64,000 nt of DNA from positions 186,001 through 250,000 of the forward strand of contig NZ_QEWP01000006.1 of the NCBI RefSeq assembly GCF_003121985.1, written 5' to 3'. Positions 44,850-53,771 of the stretch are shown here, piece by piece. The DNA is from Marinilabilia rubra. GTDB lineage: Bacteria; Bacteroidota; Bacteroidia; Bacteroidales; Marinilabiliaceae. The translations under genes were made by a program, and so were the position numbers. A model generated the notes under the pieces. The model did no database searches. It was not told where the DNA came from and saw only the letters and a list, made by a program, of their open reading frames with translations. Within the stretch, counting starts at the first letter, position 1. Every line of letters starts with the position of its first letter.

Positions 44850-45962
44850 ATGCAAAACAAAACCCTGCACATTGTTAGCCTGACAATCCCATATCCGGCA
44901 AATTACGGAGGTGTTATTGATATCTGGCATAAATTGAAAGCCCTGCACAACCAGGGCATTAATATTATTCTTCACTGTTTTGTCTATAATCGTGAACCCG
45001 ATAATGAATTAGAGCGATTTTGTTCCAAAGTTTTTTATTACCCCAGAAAAAGGGCCATTTCCGATCTGTTTTCAACCACCCCTTTCATAATAAAATCAAG
45101 AGAAAATAAGGCGTTAGTCAGAAACCTGCAAGCGGACAATTATCCTATACTGCTGGAAGGCGTTCATTGCATGGGAGTTTTAAAAAACACGGAAATTCGT
45201 AAACGCGAGGTATGGCTGAGGACCCACAATGTTGAAACGCATTATTATTCAGCACTCCACCAAACAGAAAAAAACTTTTTAAAAAAGCAATATTTCAGAC
45301 TTGAGGCCATCAAATCCAAAAGATATGAATCCGGAAAATTGCCGGTAAAAGGCATCTTTTCAATTTCTGAAAAAGATCGTGATTTTTTCAAAAGCTTTAA
45401 TCCCAACACATTGCTTATTACCCCTTTTCATGGTCATGAAAAAGTTTCCGGCATTTCTGAAAAGGGGAATTTCCTGCTTTACCACGCCGATCTTTCGGTT
45501 AGTGAAAACCATCAGAATGCTACTTTTCTGGCCGGTATCAGTAACGCATTTCCACTGCCTCTTGTTATTGCAGGCAGAAATCCCTCCCCTGCACTTATTT
45601 CTCTTATTGACCAAAACAAAAATGTCTCATTACGAAAAAACGTTGCAGGAGAAAAAATGCGGTCTTTAATTGCCGGGGCAGCCATAATACTATTGCCGGC
45701 AAAACAGACCACGGGATTTCGTCTTAAATTACTGGATTCTTTGTTTTTGGGACGACATATTATTGCATCTCCCCAGATGGTGGAAGGAACAGGTCTGAAA
45801 AAGGCCTGCCATATTGCAACCACGCAGGAAGAATGGCTGACATTGATCAAGAAGCTCAGCCATACTGACTACTCCGCTGAAGAGCAAGAAAAAAGGATGC
45901 AGTATCTACATCCTTTCTCTGACAACATAAATGCCCAAAAAATAATTTCGGAAATATTTTAG
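44850..45962 (+). CDS. Glycosyltransferase (GT-B, family 4-like)
   Basis: 370 residues. The N-terminal half (LHIVSLTIPYPANYGGVIDIWHKLKALHNQG) has the glycine-containing loop of GT4 donors-acceptors, and RTHNVETHYYSAL is a family-typical motif. The C-terminal half has a weak GT-B nucleotide-sugar domain: LLPAKQTTGFRLKLLDSLFLGRHIIASPQMVEGTGL, in which the usual E-x7-E is replaced by a K-x-x-D/S pattern. It may act on polysaccharide or lipid-linked sugars. No other glycan genes surround it, so the target is unknown. Confidence 0.85.
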   Translation: MQNKTLHIVSLTIPYPANYGGVIDIWHKLKALHNQGINIILHCFVYNREPDNELERFCSKVFYYPRKRAISDLFSTTPFIIKSRENKALVRNLQADNYPILLEGVHCMGVLKNTEIRKREVWLRTHNVETHYYSALHQTEKNFLKKQYFRLEAIKSKRYESGKLPVKGIFSISEKDRDFFKSFNPNTLLITPFHGHEKVSGISEKGNFLLYHADLSVSENHQNATFLAGISNAFPLPLVIAGRNPSPALISLIDQNKNVSLRKNVAGEKMRSLIAGAAIILLPAKQTTGFRLKLLDSLFLGRHIIASPQMVEGTGLKKACHIATTQEEWLTLIKKLSHTDYSAEEQEKRMQYLHPFSDNINAQKIISEIF

Positions 45963-45976
45963 AATAAGTGTCTGGC

Positions 45977-46681
45977 TCAACGTTTATGCAAGCCACATTC
46001 TTTACTTTCGGGATTTTCCCACCACCATCGTCCGGCTCTTACATCTTCCCATGATTGGATGGCCCGGGTACATGGCAGGCAACCTATACTTGGAAATCCC
46101 TTGTCATGTAATGGATTGTAGGGAACCTTGTGTTCTTTGATATAGTCCCATACATCACTTTCCGACCATTTAGCCAGCGGATTAACTTTAACAAGTCCGT
46201 TATTTTCATCCCATTCAACCACCTGAATGCTTTGGCGGGTAATGGACTGCCCGGACCTCAATCCGCAAATCCATGCATCAAGGGTTTTAAACACTCTCTT
46301 TAAAGGCTCAATTTTGCGAATTCCACAGCAAAGCTTACGGTTTTCAACACTGTCGTAAAAGAGATTAATTCCTTTGCTATTCACCATTTCCTCCACCTGG
46401 TTGTGATCCGGAAACTGAACTTCAATTTTGGTGTTGTATTTTTTGTTGGTACGATCAATCAGATCATAAGTCTCAGGAAACAATCGCCCGGTATCAAGGG
46501 TAAAAATACGTGCATCGGGCTTAATCTTCAGCACCATATCAGTAAGCACCTGATCTTCGGCTCCCATACTGGATGAAAGAGCAACCTTATCACCATATTC
46601 ATTCAAAAACCAGGTTAAAACCTCAGTAGGATCTTTGTCCGGAAATTTCTTATTTAATTCGTCTATCTGAACTTGATTCAT
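45977..46681 (-). CDS. cysH: APS (adenylyl-sulfate) reductase, assimilatory, Fe-S type
   Basis: 234 residues. It reduces activated sulfate to sulfite with thioredoxin. The P-loop-like SSSMGAEDQVLTDMV and TLDTGRLFPETYDL are the PP-loop features; C118-C119 and C201-x2-C204 are the four ligands of the 4Fe-4S cluster found in APS-specific reductases, and ECGLH (Cys229) is the catalytic end. The cluster cysteines show it uses APS and not only PAPS. No cysD, cysN, sulfite reductase or transporter gene is nearby. Confidence 0.95.
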   Translation of the reverse strand: MNQVQIDELNKKFPDKDPTEVLTWFLNEYGDKVALSSSMGAEDQVLTDMVLKIKPDARIFTLDTGRLFPETYDLIDRTNKKYNTKIEVQFPDHNQVEEMVNSKGINLFYDSVENRKLCCGIRKIEPLKRVFKTLDAWICGLRSGQSITRQSIQVVEWDENNGLVKVNPLAKWSESDVWDYIKEHKVPYNPLHDKGFPSIGCLPCTRAIQSWEDVRAGRWWWENPESKECGLHKR

Positions 46682-46776
46682 CAGTCAAGAATTTAATATT
46701 TAAGGCCGAATGCCTGCCAGCAAACAGGGAACATTTGATAATTTAAAACATCTGCTTTAGACAATACTCCTTTAAA

Positions 46777-46886
46777 CTTTTACAATAGATTCGTAATCAA
46801 TTGATTACAAGATACCTCTTTTGCATTAATGTGCAGGTTTTCAGAATCATACGAATTATCTTACATCTAACGATCTATTGTTAAAG
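46777..46886. repeat. Dispersed palindromic repeat, family P1, diverged copy 3
   Basis: CTTTTACAATAGAT (46777-46790) and ATCTATTGTTAAAG (46873-46886) form 14-bp terminal inverted repeats with one mismatch. Between them is a motif AAGATACCT like the core of the 11432 and 27021 copies. It occupies most of the gap between cysH and pfkA (46682-47037), where I see no gene. Confidence 0.55.
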
Positions 46887-47037
46887 GCAGGTGAAATAAA
46901 TAAAAGTTCCATGCCCGTTTCAATGAAAACAAACTTTTGTGCAAATGTAATGAATCTCTCAATATTTCAGAGCAAATCATTTCATTTTCGAGCGAGCGAA
47001 ACCGCCCATTGGCTGAATAAAAACAAAATAAGACAAA

Positions 47038-48069
47038 CTATTTACCTCCCAGACAAACGCCCATTCGAAGAGCTTTGTTAACCAGTCCGCTGGTAGGTTC
47101 AACCAGCCGCAACTTTCCTGCAACCTCCTCCAGCGGAACACTTCCGATCTTGTTGCCGTTAATAGCCACCATAACGCCATAAACGTCCTGATGAATCATT
47201 TGAGCGGCATAGGATCCGTAACGTGTAGCCAAAATCCGGTCGCCAGGAGTGGGACTACCTCCCCTCTGAATGTAACCCAGTACCGTTTCACGAGTTTCGA
47301 GACCGGTCATTTTACGTATCTTTTTGGCAATATAAGCCCCTGCATTCTTCTTTTTGCCGGTTTTAATCCCTTCGGCCACCACTACAATGGAGTAGGGCTT
47401 TTTCTTGCGGCTACGCTCCAAAAGGCAATTGGCAACCGCGTCCAAATCATAGTCCAGCTCAGGAATCAAAATAACATCCCCTCCTGCTGCAATTCCTGAG
47501 TAAAGGGCAAGCCATCCGGCATTGTGCCCCATCACTTCAATGACCATCACCCGCTTGTGCGAATTGGCGGTGGTATGCAAACGGTCGATGGCTTCAGTGG
47601 CGATATTAAGGGCCGTGTCAAATCCGAAAGTAACATCGGTGCCCCACACATCATTGTCAATGGTTTTAGGAATACCCACAATATTAAGCCCTTCACGATG
47701 AAGCAGGTTTGCTGTTTTCTGGGTACCGTTTCCCCCAATACAAACGAGGGCATCTAGCCCAAGCTCTTTATAGTTTTGCTTTATTAACTGGGGTTTATCT
47801 GATACAATGTCACCTTCCTGTTGTTTGAAAGGTTTCATCCGGGAAGTTCCTAATATTGTTCCTCCCAGCGTCAGTATCCCTGACAGAAGACTTTCGTTGA
47901 GTGGGATAACATCTTTTTCCAGAAGTCCGGTAAAGCCGTTTGCAATACCAACCACTTCCATACCATATTCAACAATAGCTGTTTTGCCAATTCCCCGAAT
48001 GGTAGCATTGATACCGGGGCAATCGCCTCCGGCAGATAAAATTCCTATTTTCTTTTTCTTTTCTCCCAT
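47038..48069 (-). CDS. pfkA: 6-phosphofructokinase, group III type
   Basis: 343 residues. It phosphorylates fructose 6-phosphate. The phosphate-donor loop is GILSAGGDCPGINATIRG. The donor-determining positions read GGNGT (residues 112-116; Gly as in ATP-users) and PKTIDND (134-140; Lys as in PPi-type and group III enzymes). MGHNAGWLAL and LGYIQRGGSPTPGDRILATRYG complete the site. This mixture is known from group III enzymes that still use ATP, so ATP dependence is inferred. A universal stress protein gene lies 114 bp upstream on the same strand. Confidence 0.96.
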   Translation of the reverse strand: MGEKKKKIGILSAGGDCPGINATIRGIGKTAIVEYGMEVVGIANGFTGLLEKDVIPLNESLLSGILTLGGTILGTSRMKPFKQQEGDIVSDKPQLIKQNYKELGLDALVCIGGNGTQKTANLLHREGLNIVGIPKTIDNDVWGTDVTFGFDTALNIATEAIDRLHTTANSHKRVMVIEVMGHNAGWLALYSGIAAGGDVILIPELDYDLDAVANCLLERSRKKKPYSIVVVAEGIKTGKKKNAGAYIAKKIRKMTGLETRETVLGYIQRGGSPTPGDRILATRYGSYAAQMIHQDVYGVMVAINGNKIGSVPLEEVAGKLRLVEPTSGLVNKALRMGVCLGGK

Positions 48070-48183
48070 GATACTTGTTTTTTCTTTTCCATTTAAAGAA
48101 ATAATTCACTCTGGAAAAACATCTCCGGGTCCGGGGTTATGTAGTGTTTCTCAAATGAAACATGTATTGATCGCCAATCCGTC

Positions 48184-49044
48184 TTAAGGATGAAATACCA
48201 ACAAAGGAACATCTGTATGAAACAGTATTCTCCTGGTGATTTCCGGGCTGAAAAGCTGGGCAATCATGTTCCGCTTTCGTCGGGTCATGGCTAAAAGATC
48301 AATTTTATTTTCATTTACATAGTTTTCGAGAGAAGGAATAAGTTGCTCACTTTGTTCATAAGTGTACTTAAGCTGATGATTCCGATAGGTGGCATCACAA
48401 TAATCCCTGAATTTTTCCATTTTTCGCTGTTCGTTCTGGTCAGGCTTATGCGAAATGAACCGAACGGCATGAATCTCGGTCTGAAACGGGGTTATCAAAC
48501 GAATTAACTTATGAATAGAAATGTAATCATTATCTCCAAAATCAGTAATGAATAACACTTTGCTCAAAGCTTCCAGATCAACGGAAGAATCGGCAGGCAC
48601 AGCAAGAACAGGAACATCGGCCCGCTTCATTACATCGCTGGTAATGCTGCCCAGCAATTCTTTAATGGTCTCTCCTTTGCTTTTGGTACCCATTATGATG
48701 ACATCGGGATCTACGTCCTTGCTAACCTCTGCAATCACATCCTCGGGATAACCAAACTCGAAACGATTCTCCAATTCGATATTTTTGTCCTGCAGAGAAG
48801 TCATTTTGTTGATGGTTTTCTGGCAAAGATCGGCTAACCGGTCTCTGGCATCCTGTTCACGCTTGCGAACATTCTCTTCACTATTGGGCATATCCGGCGG
48901 AGATCCTTCTTCAATATCCTCATAATCAGAAAAGGAATGCAAAAGCGTAACCGTGGAAGGAAATTTACCTGCCAATGTAAGCGCATAGGTCAGGGCATTG
49001 ACCGAATAATCGGTAAAGGTCACTGGAACAAGGATTTTGATCAT
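48184..49044 (-). CDS. Universal stress protein with two UspA domains
   Basis: 286 residues, two tandem UspA folds (~1-145 and ~150-286). The first has the ATP-type motif IMGTKSKGETIKELLGSITSDVMKRADVPVLAVP (G-x2-G-x9-G-S/T-like). The second is shorter and lacks a complete motif, though it ends in FHTDVPLLVF. It probably acts in stress response by binding nucleotide. It is on the same strand as pfkA, 114 bp upstream, but with no sign of an operon. Confidence 0.93.
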   Translation of the reverse strand: MIKILVPVTFTDYSVNALTYALTLAGKFPSTVTLLHSFSDYEDIEEGSPPDMPNSEENVRKREQDARDRLADLCQKTINKMTSLQDKNIELENRFEFGYPEDVIAEVSKDVDPDVIIMGTKSKGETIKELLGSITSDVMKRADVPVLAVPADSSVDLEALSKVLFITDFGDNDYISIHKLIRLITPFQTEIHAVRFISHKPDQNEQRKMEKFRDYCDATYRNHQLKYTYEQSEQLIPSLENYVNENKIDLLAMTRRKRNMIAQLFSPEITRRILFHTDVPLLVFHP

Positions 49045-49105
49045 AGCAAAACGGTTATAGCAACAGCTGGTTTAGGATCAAAAGTTACGAAAAAATATAA
49101 AAAAA

Positions 49106-49131
49106 CCCGCATTCCTTTTTTTGAACGCGGG
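49106..49131 (-). terminator. Bidirectional-looking terminator of queA
   Basis: CCCGC-a-TTC pairs with GAA-c-GCGGG across a T-rich loop, followed on the minus strand by TTTTTTTATA. It lies 30 bp after the queA stop codon and before the universal stress protein. Confidence 0.75.
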
Positions 49132-49160
49132 CCATATATTCTATAGTGGTTTCATTCCGT

Positions 49161-50210
49161 TTAGATGATCAGCATTGCATCTCCGTAAGTTCCAAAACGA
49201 TACTTTTCCTTTACAGCCGTTTTGTAGGCCTTCATAATCAAATCATAACCCCCAAACGCAGCCACCATCATCAGCAAAGTACTGTAGGGTAAATGAAAGT
49301 TGGAAACCATAGAGTCGGCCACACTAAATTCATAAGGCGGGAAAATAAATTTATTGGTCCAGCCTTCGAACGGGTTTACATGGCCATTGGTTGAAACAGA
49401 ACTTTCAATGGTACGCATTACTGTAGTTCCTACAGCGCAAACACGTTTGCGTTCATCTTTGGCATGATTAATTACCTTTGAAGAATCCTCGGGGATAATA
49501 ATCTGCTCCGAATCCATCTTATGCTTGGTGAGGTCTTCCACATCTACAGATCGAAAACTTCCCAATCCAACATGCAACGTGACGTATGAAAAATCGACAC
49601 CCTTGATTTCGAAACGTTTGAGCAATTCACGACTGAAGTGCATTCCTGCAGTAGGTGCTGCAACGGCTCCCTCGTGCTTGGCAAAGATGGTCTGATAACG
49701 TTCCCGGTCTTCGGGCTCAACTTTACGGTTGATAAACTTGGGAAGCGGGGTTTCACCAAGACTGTAAAGTGTTTCTTTAAACTCTTCATGAGAACCGTCG
49801 AAAAGGAAACGAAGCGTACGTCCGCGTGAAGTAGTGTTATCAATCACCTCTGCAACGAGAGAATCATTTTCTCCGAAATAAAGCTTGTTTCCGATACGGA
49901 TTTTCCGTGCAGGATCAACCAGCACATCCCATAATCTCTGTTCTTTATTTAATTCACGAAGCAGAAAAACTTCAATTTCAGCTCCTGTTTTTTCTTTATT
50001 ACCATACAGGCGTGCCGGAAAAACTTTGGTATTATTGAACACCATGACGTCTTTTTCATCGAAATAATCGATAATGTCTTTAAAAACTTTGTGTTCAATT
50101 TTACCTGTTTCCTTGTGCACTACCATTAATCGCGACTCATCACGGTTTTGGGAAGGATGCAAGGCAATCAACTCCTCTGGTAATTTGTATTTAAACTTTG
50201 ACAACTTCAT
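49161..50210 (-). CDS. queA: S-adenosylmethionine:tRNA ribosyltransferase-isomerase
   Basis: 349 residues, full length. It transfers and isomerises ribose from SAM to 7-aminomethyl-7-deazaguanine in tRNA, a late step of queuosine synthesis. [31 protein letters not shown] at the N-terminus, [19 protein letters not shown], the central [17 protein letters not shown] and the C-terminal [19 protein letters not shown] are family signatures. It is the last gene of the ftsX-DUF3098-uppP-truB-queA group. A promoter-like site lies upstream, so it may also be transcribed on its own. queD is elsewhere in the window (62647). Confidence 0.98.
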   Translation of the reverse strand: MKLSKFKYKLPEELIALHPSQNRDESRLMVVHKETGKIEHKVFKDIIDYFDEKDVMVFNNTKVFPARLYGNKEKTGAEIEVFLLRELNKEQRLWDVLVDPARKIRIGNKLYFGENDSLVAEVIDNTTSRGRTLRFLFDGSHEEFKETLYSLGETPLPKFINRKVEPEDRERYQTIFAKHEGAVAAPTAGMHFSRELLKRFEIKGVDFSYVTLHVGLGSFRSVDVEDLTKHKMDSEQIIIPEDSSKVINHAKDERKRVCAVGTTVMRTIESSVSTNGHVNPFEGWTNKFIFPPYEFSVADSMVSNFHLPYSTLLMMVAAFGGYDLIMKAYKTAVKEKYRFGTYGDAMLII

Positions 50211-50258
50211 AATGTCGCTTTGTGATTTTGTATGGTTAATTAATCTGTTTTTTCAACA

Positions 50259-50288
50259 CAAAAATAAGCGTAACTTATACGCACAAAA
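50259..50288 (-). promoter_or_regulatory. Putative internal promoter of queA
   Basis: On the minus strand TTTTG (50284-50288) is followed after 17 bp by TATTTTTG (50259-50266), near the Bacteroidota -33/-7 pattern. It is 49 bp before the queA start and could add transcription to that coming from truB. Confidence 0.45.
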
Positions 50289-50366
50289 TAGCTGTTTGTT
50301 TCATTGGAATTAAAATTAATTTTATAGCTCTGTTGTAACCTGGCTTACAGCCATTTTTTATTTTGA

Positions 50367-51161
50367 TCAGTGCTTTTGATTTTGGGCCTGACTATACTCT
50401 TCTATCAATCCTTCATTCCACCATTTTTCCTGAAGATGGTCAAACTGTTCATCGAAAGCCGAAATCCCCATGGCATCATTGGCGTCAATACTACCAATCC
50501 CGGTTCTTTTTAAACCGGTAAGATGGGCCCCTGAATTCAGAGCAACTCCCAAATCGCGAGCGAATGACCTGATATAGGTTCCTTTGCTGCATTTCACATG
50601 AATGGTGGCTTCCCTTTCTTCAAAACTTAACACTTTTAGCTCATGAAAAACCACTTTTCTTGATTTTACTTCAAACTCCTCTCCCCTCCGGGCCATGCTG
50701 TAAGCCCGTTTACCATTAATCTTCACCGCTGAAAACTGCGGGGGAATTTGATCCTGCTCGCCCAGAAAACAGGTGAGCGCGGATTTAATTTTAGAAGCCG
50801 TAATATGATCTGCAGGATATTCCTGGTCAATGGGTTTCTCCAAATCAAAGGATGCCGTGGTTGCCCCAAATTTGACTCTTGCTTCATAGCTTTTTTCATG
50901 CCCCATCAACTCGTCAATCTTCTTCGTGGCTTTTCCGGTACACACCATCACCAATCCTGTTGCAAGAGGGTCCAATGTTCCGGCATGGCCAACTTTCATC
51001 TTTTTTATCTTCAACCCATGTTGCAATCGCGACCTGATTTTCTTCACCACATCAAAGGAAGTCCATTCCAGCGGTTTATCAATCAACAACATTAAGCCCT
51101 CTGAAAATTGTTTTGGATGATCCAGGGTGCTTAAATCGGTACAAAAATCCTGTAACTGCAT
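50367..51161 (-). CDS. truB: tRNA pseudouridine-55 synthase
   Basis: 264 residues. It makes pseudouridine 55 in the T-loop of tRNAs. The catalytic Asp64 is in VGHAGTLDPLATGLVMVCTGKATK; IDKPLEWTSFDVVKKI is the KP motif and YSMARRGEEFEV the later motif. GTYIRSFARDLGVALNSGAHLTGLKR is also typical. It is shorter than the E. coli enzyme because it lacks the C-terminal PUA domain, as in most Bacteroidota. It is the fourth gene of the ftsX group. Confidence 0.97.
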   Translation of the reverse strand: MQLQDFCTDLSTLDHPKQFSEGLMLLIDKPLEWTSFDVVKKIRSRLQHGLKIKKMKVGHAGTLDPLATGLVMVCTGKATKKIDELMGHEKSYEARVKFGATTASFDLEKPIDQEYPADHITASKIKSALTCFLGEQDQIPPQFSAVKINGKRAYSMARRGEEFEVKSRKVVFHELKVLSFEEREATIHVKCSKGTYIRSFARDLGVALNSGAHLTGLKRTGIGSIDANDAMGISAFDEQFDHLQEKWWNEGLIEEYSQAQNQKH

Positions 51162-51239
51162 CTTTACTCAAATAAAGGAAACAAATGAAAAGCGTCCTAT
51201 CTCGTTTGCTTTATTGAAACTCTTTACACCTGCTCCAAT

Positions 51240-52043
51240 TTACCACATATAACCGCCGACGGCAAGTGCACCCACCAATGCACAATAAAGTGCAAAATAG
51301 ATGAGCTTACCTCGTTTCACAATTTCTATCATCCACTTGCAAGCAAGCAATCCGCTAATGAATGCCGCAAGAAAACCAGCAAAGAGAGCAAGAGCTCCGA
51401 TTCCTCCTTCTGCAGATACCCGTGAAAAATCCTCTTTCAACAAACTCAATATGTTCTCACCCATGATGGGCACCAGAACCATGAGAAAAGAAAACCGGGC
51501 CACTTCGGTACGTTTATTTCCGATAATCAATCCGGTAGCAATGGTTGCCCCGGAGCGGGACACCCCCGGTAACACGGCAAAAGTTTGGGCAATTCCAATA
51601 ATCAAAGCATCTTTAAATGTGATGTCGCGGTCGCCCGATTTTTTAAAATAGGAAAAGGCCAGCAGTGAAGCCGTAACAAACAGCATCAAACCCACTAAAA
51701 GAAGCATACTTTGGGTACTAAATATATCTTCCACATAATCTTTAAAAAAAACACCAACAATGCCGATTGGAATCATTGAAAAGGCGATTTTAGCCACGTA
51801 CCTGGTTTCTTCATTCCAGCGAAACTTAGATAACCCCAATATTAAGTCAATAATATCTTTGCGAAAAACCACCATGGTACTTAATACAGTGGCTCCGTGA
51901 ACCACAACCGTAAACCGCAAACTGTCGGGTGTATCAATTCCCAGAAGGTGCTTCCCAATCTCGAGGTGCCCACTGCTGCTTACCGGAAGAAATTCAGTAA
52001 GGCCCTGCACCAAACCTAAAATAAGTGCTTCAATCCAATCCAT
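51240..52043 (-). CDS. uppP: Undecaprenyl-diphosphate phosphatase
   Basis: 267 residues, eight membrane helices. It removes a phosphate from undecaprenyl diphosphate so that the lipid carrier for cell wall synthesis can be reused. The two active-site stretches are [18 protein letters not shown] (residues ~11-28) and [17 protein letters not shown]. Resistance to bacitracin is a known side effect in this family. It lies 109 bp after the DUF3098 gene and 78 bp before truB. Confidence 0.97.
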   Translation of the reverse strand: MDWIEALILGLVQGLTEFLPVSSSGHLEIGKHLLGIDTPDSLRFTVVVHGATVLSTMVVFRKDIIDLILGLSKFRWNEETRYVAKIAFSMIPIGIVGVFFKDYVEDIFSTQSMLLLVGLMLFVTASLLAFSYFKKSGDRDITFKDALIIGIAQTFAVLPGVSRSGATIATGLIIGNKRTEVARFSFLMVLVPIMGENILSLLKEDFSRVSAEGGIGALALFAGFLAAFISGLLACKWMIEIVKRGKLIYFALYCALVGALAVGGYMW

Positions 52044-52152
52044 CTATAATGCTGTAAAATAGTTTTATATGAGTCATTACACCAAAAATGTCCGCTGGTC
52101 AATCAGCAGACATTCGAAGGGAATTTTTTTTTCGTAATTCTTTCCGGAAAGT

Positions 52153-52422
52153 TTACTTTTCGTTTTCCTCTTTTTGGGCTGCAGTGGGCTTTTTCATGAT
52201 GGCATATATGCCAAACAAAAAGCCAAACAACACCACAATGGGGGCCAATGTAATGCGTCGAAAACTGTATACTTCCTCGTTAAAAACTTCAGGGTTGTCA
52301 CTTGCTCCGCCCATCATCAGCAAAAACCCTGTTACTACAATAACAAATGCAATGGCCAGCAAACGGTAATTCTGCCTTTCAAGGGCCATTTCAAACTTCT
52401 TTTCTGTCTCTTTCTTTGACAT
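52153..52422 (-). CDS. DUF3098 small membrane protein
   Basis: 89 residues from the ATG at 52422; the frame stays open upstream to 52467 but the extra residues do not match the family. LERQNYRLLAIAFVIVVTGFLLMMGG and SFRRITLAPIVVLFGFLFGIYAIM are two membrane helices with the typical RxTLAPIV motif. It sits between ftsX and uppP as in many Bacteroidota, so it may assist in cell division or envelope synthesis. Its function is unknown. Confidence 0.9.
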   Translation of the reverse strand: MSKKETEKKFEMALERQNYRLLAIAFVIVVTGFLLMMGGASDNPEVFNEEVYSFRRITLAPIVVLFGFLFGIYAIMKKPTAAQKEENEK

Positions 52423-52554
52423 AAAAATTGTGTTTTTTTCTACAAACCAGGCTTCCATAACCTTCATTCTTTTTTGAGGTAACGCAAGTCTGAGGTCTTA
52501 TCATGAAACAGTTACAAATTCAACAATTCAGATATATTTTCCGGTTCAAAGGGG

Positions 52555-53424
52555 TTAATAATACAAATCATCAGCTTTAAGACGAAGGTATTTATTAACA
52601 GCAAAGAACGTCGAAATCAATGTAATCAATATTCCAAGGACAATAACAATCGCAAACAGAATACCCACCAAAACAATATTTCCAAATCCTATCATGCCTT
52701 GTAATTCGTTGCTCAGGCCATAAATTAGCAGTGAAAGCAAGATGATGGCTATAGTGGCTCCTGCCAGTCCGTTAAGAATGCCTGTAATCAGAAAGGGTTT
52801 TCGAATAAAGCCCCGGGCTGCACCCACCAATTGCATAGTTTTTATTAAAAACCTTCTGGAATAAACCGACAATCGAATGGTATTATTGATAAGAGCAATG
52901 GCTATAACCATCAGTAAAATGGTAAATCCGCCGAGCACAAGACTAATTTTTTCGATATTGTCATTAACCGCATGCAGCAGGTTCTTTTGATAATAAACTT
53001 CCTTAACCTGAGGGAAATTTAAAACCTGATTCTCGATTACAGCCATACTGTCGGGATTGGCATATTCGGCAAAAACCTTAACCTCTATGCTTGAGAGAAG
53101 CGGATTATAACCCAAAAAATCAACAAAGTCCTCTCCCAACTCTTCCTGCATGATTTCTGCGGCCTCGTCCTGACTGACATAGTTGGCTTCACGCACAAAA
53201 TCTGAAGCATTAAGAATTTTCTGAAGACGCTGTACCTCAGCTTCACGACTGTTATCATTTACCAAAATGGTAAAGCCAAGATTCTCCTTCACATAGGTAG
53301 ACAGACGATGAGCATTGAGGAATAACAATCCAATGATTCCAAGCAAAAATAACACCAGTGAGATGCTGATCACTGTTGTAACATAGGAACTTCTTAGTTT
53401 TCGTTTTGCAGCTGTGTTACTCAT
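52555..53424 (-). CDS. ftsX: Cell division protein FtsX-like permease
   Basis: 289 residues. RKLRSSYVTTVISISLVLFLLGIIGLLFLNAHRLS holds helix 1; a periplasmic domain (~50-165) contains EIMQEELGEDFVDFLGYNPLLSSIEV, and three C-terminal helices follow with the RLSVYSRRFLIKTMQLVGA coupling loop. In the division complex FtsEX activates peptidoglycan hydrolases. ftsE is not in this window. It heads the ftsX-DUF3098-uppP-truB-queA group. Confidence 0.95.
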   Translation of the reverse strand: MSNTAAKRKLRSSYVTTVISISLVLFLLGIIGLLFLNAHRLSTYVKENLGFTILVNDNSREAEVQRLQKILNASDFVREANYVSQDEAAEIMQEELGEDFVDFLGYNPLLSSIEVKVFAEYANPDSMAVIENQVLNFPQVKEVYYQKNLLHAVNDNIEKISLVLGGFTILLMVIAIALINNTIRLSVYSRRFLIKTMQLVGAARGFIRKPFLITGILNGLAGATIAIILLSLLIYGLSNELQGMIGFGNIVLVGILFAIVIVLGILITLISTFFAVNKYLRLKADDLYY

Positions 53425-53453
53425 TGGCTATACACAATTTTCCTAACAAACTG

Positions 53454-53461
53454 CAAATATA
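53454..53461 (-). promoter_or_regulatory. Putative -7 box of the ftsX operon
   Basis: TATATTTG on the minus strand matches TAnnTTTG and would give a ~23-nt leader before ftsX. No -33 element at the usual distance was found. The gap 53425-53771 otherwise holds a purine-rich stretch and a dispersed element at 53614. Confidence 0.4.
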
Positions 53462-53613
53462 ACAGAATTTAATCCCAACGCACTAAATTAGAGGGTAGTT
53501 TTTAATTAAGTGAGAGGAGAAACAGGCAGAAGGCAGAAGGGATAGCGAGTTGGCGGTTTGTTATAGTCAATAGTAAATCAGACATATTAGTTTGGCAGGC
53601 AGATAAGAAAAAA

Positions 53614-53744
53614 GAGGGTGTCTCAAAAGTATAGAACCACAAAATAAGGTCATGTTGAGCGTTATCGAAACATCTGTTTATCAAACAACCAGACTCTTCG
53701 ACAAGCTCAGAATGACATCTAATTTGGACCTTTGAGACACCCTC
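53614..53744. repeat. Dispersed element with terminal inverted repeats, family P2, copy 2
   Basis: 131 bp bounded by GAGGGTGTCTCAAAAGT and its inverse ACCTTTGAGACACCCTC (17 bp, one mismatch), with a second inner inverted pair (GTCATGTTGAGC and GCTCAGAATGAC). It matches the 12776-12902 copy. It starts 27 bp beyond the stop codon of the GH3 gene and could also serve as its transcription end. Confidence 0.85.
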
Positions 53745-53771
53745 TATGAAAACTTATTATTATTTCCCGGT

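Noticed and set aside
46682-47037. SAM-type riboswitch upstream of cysH
   Set aside because: The leader shows no recognisable SAM-I or SAM-II core; the only structure is the P1 repeat.
46878-47081. 67-codon plus-strand ORF before pfkA
   Set aside because: Overlaps the pfkA 3' end antisense and the P1 repeat; no support.
47038-48069. PPi-dependent phosphofructokinase
   Set aside because: The key donor position is Gly (GGNGT) and not Asp, which favours ATP; so the PPi reading was not adopted.
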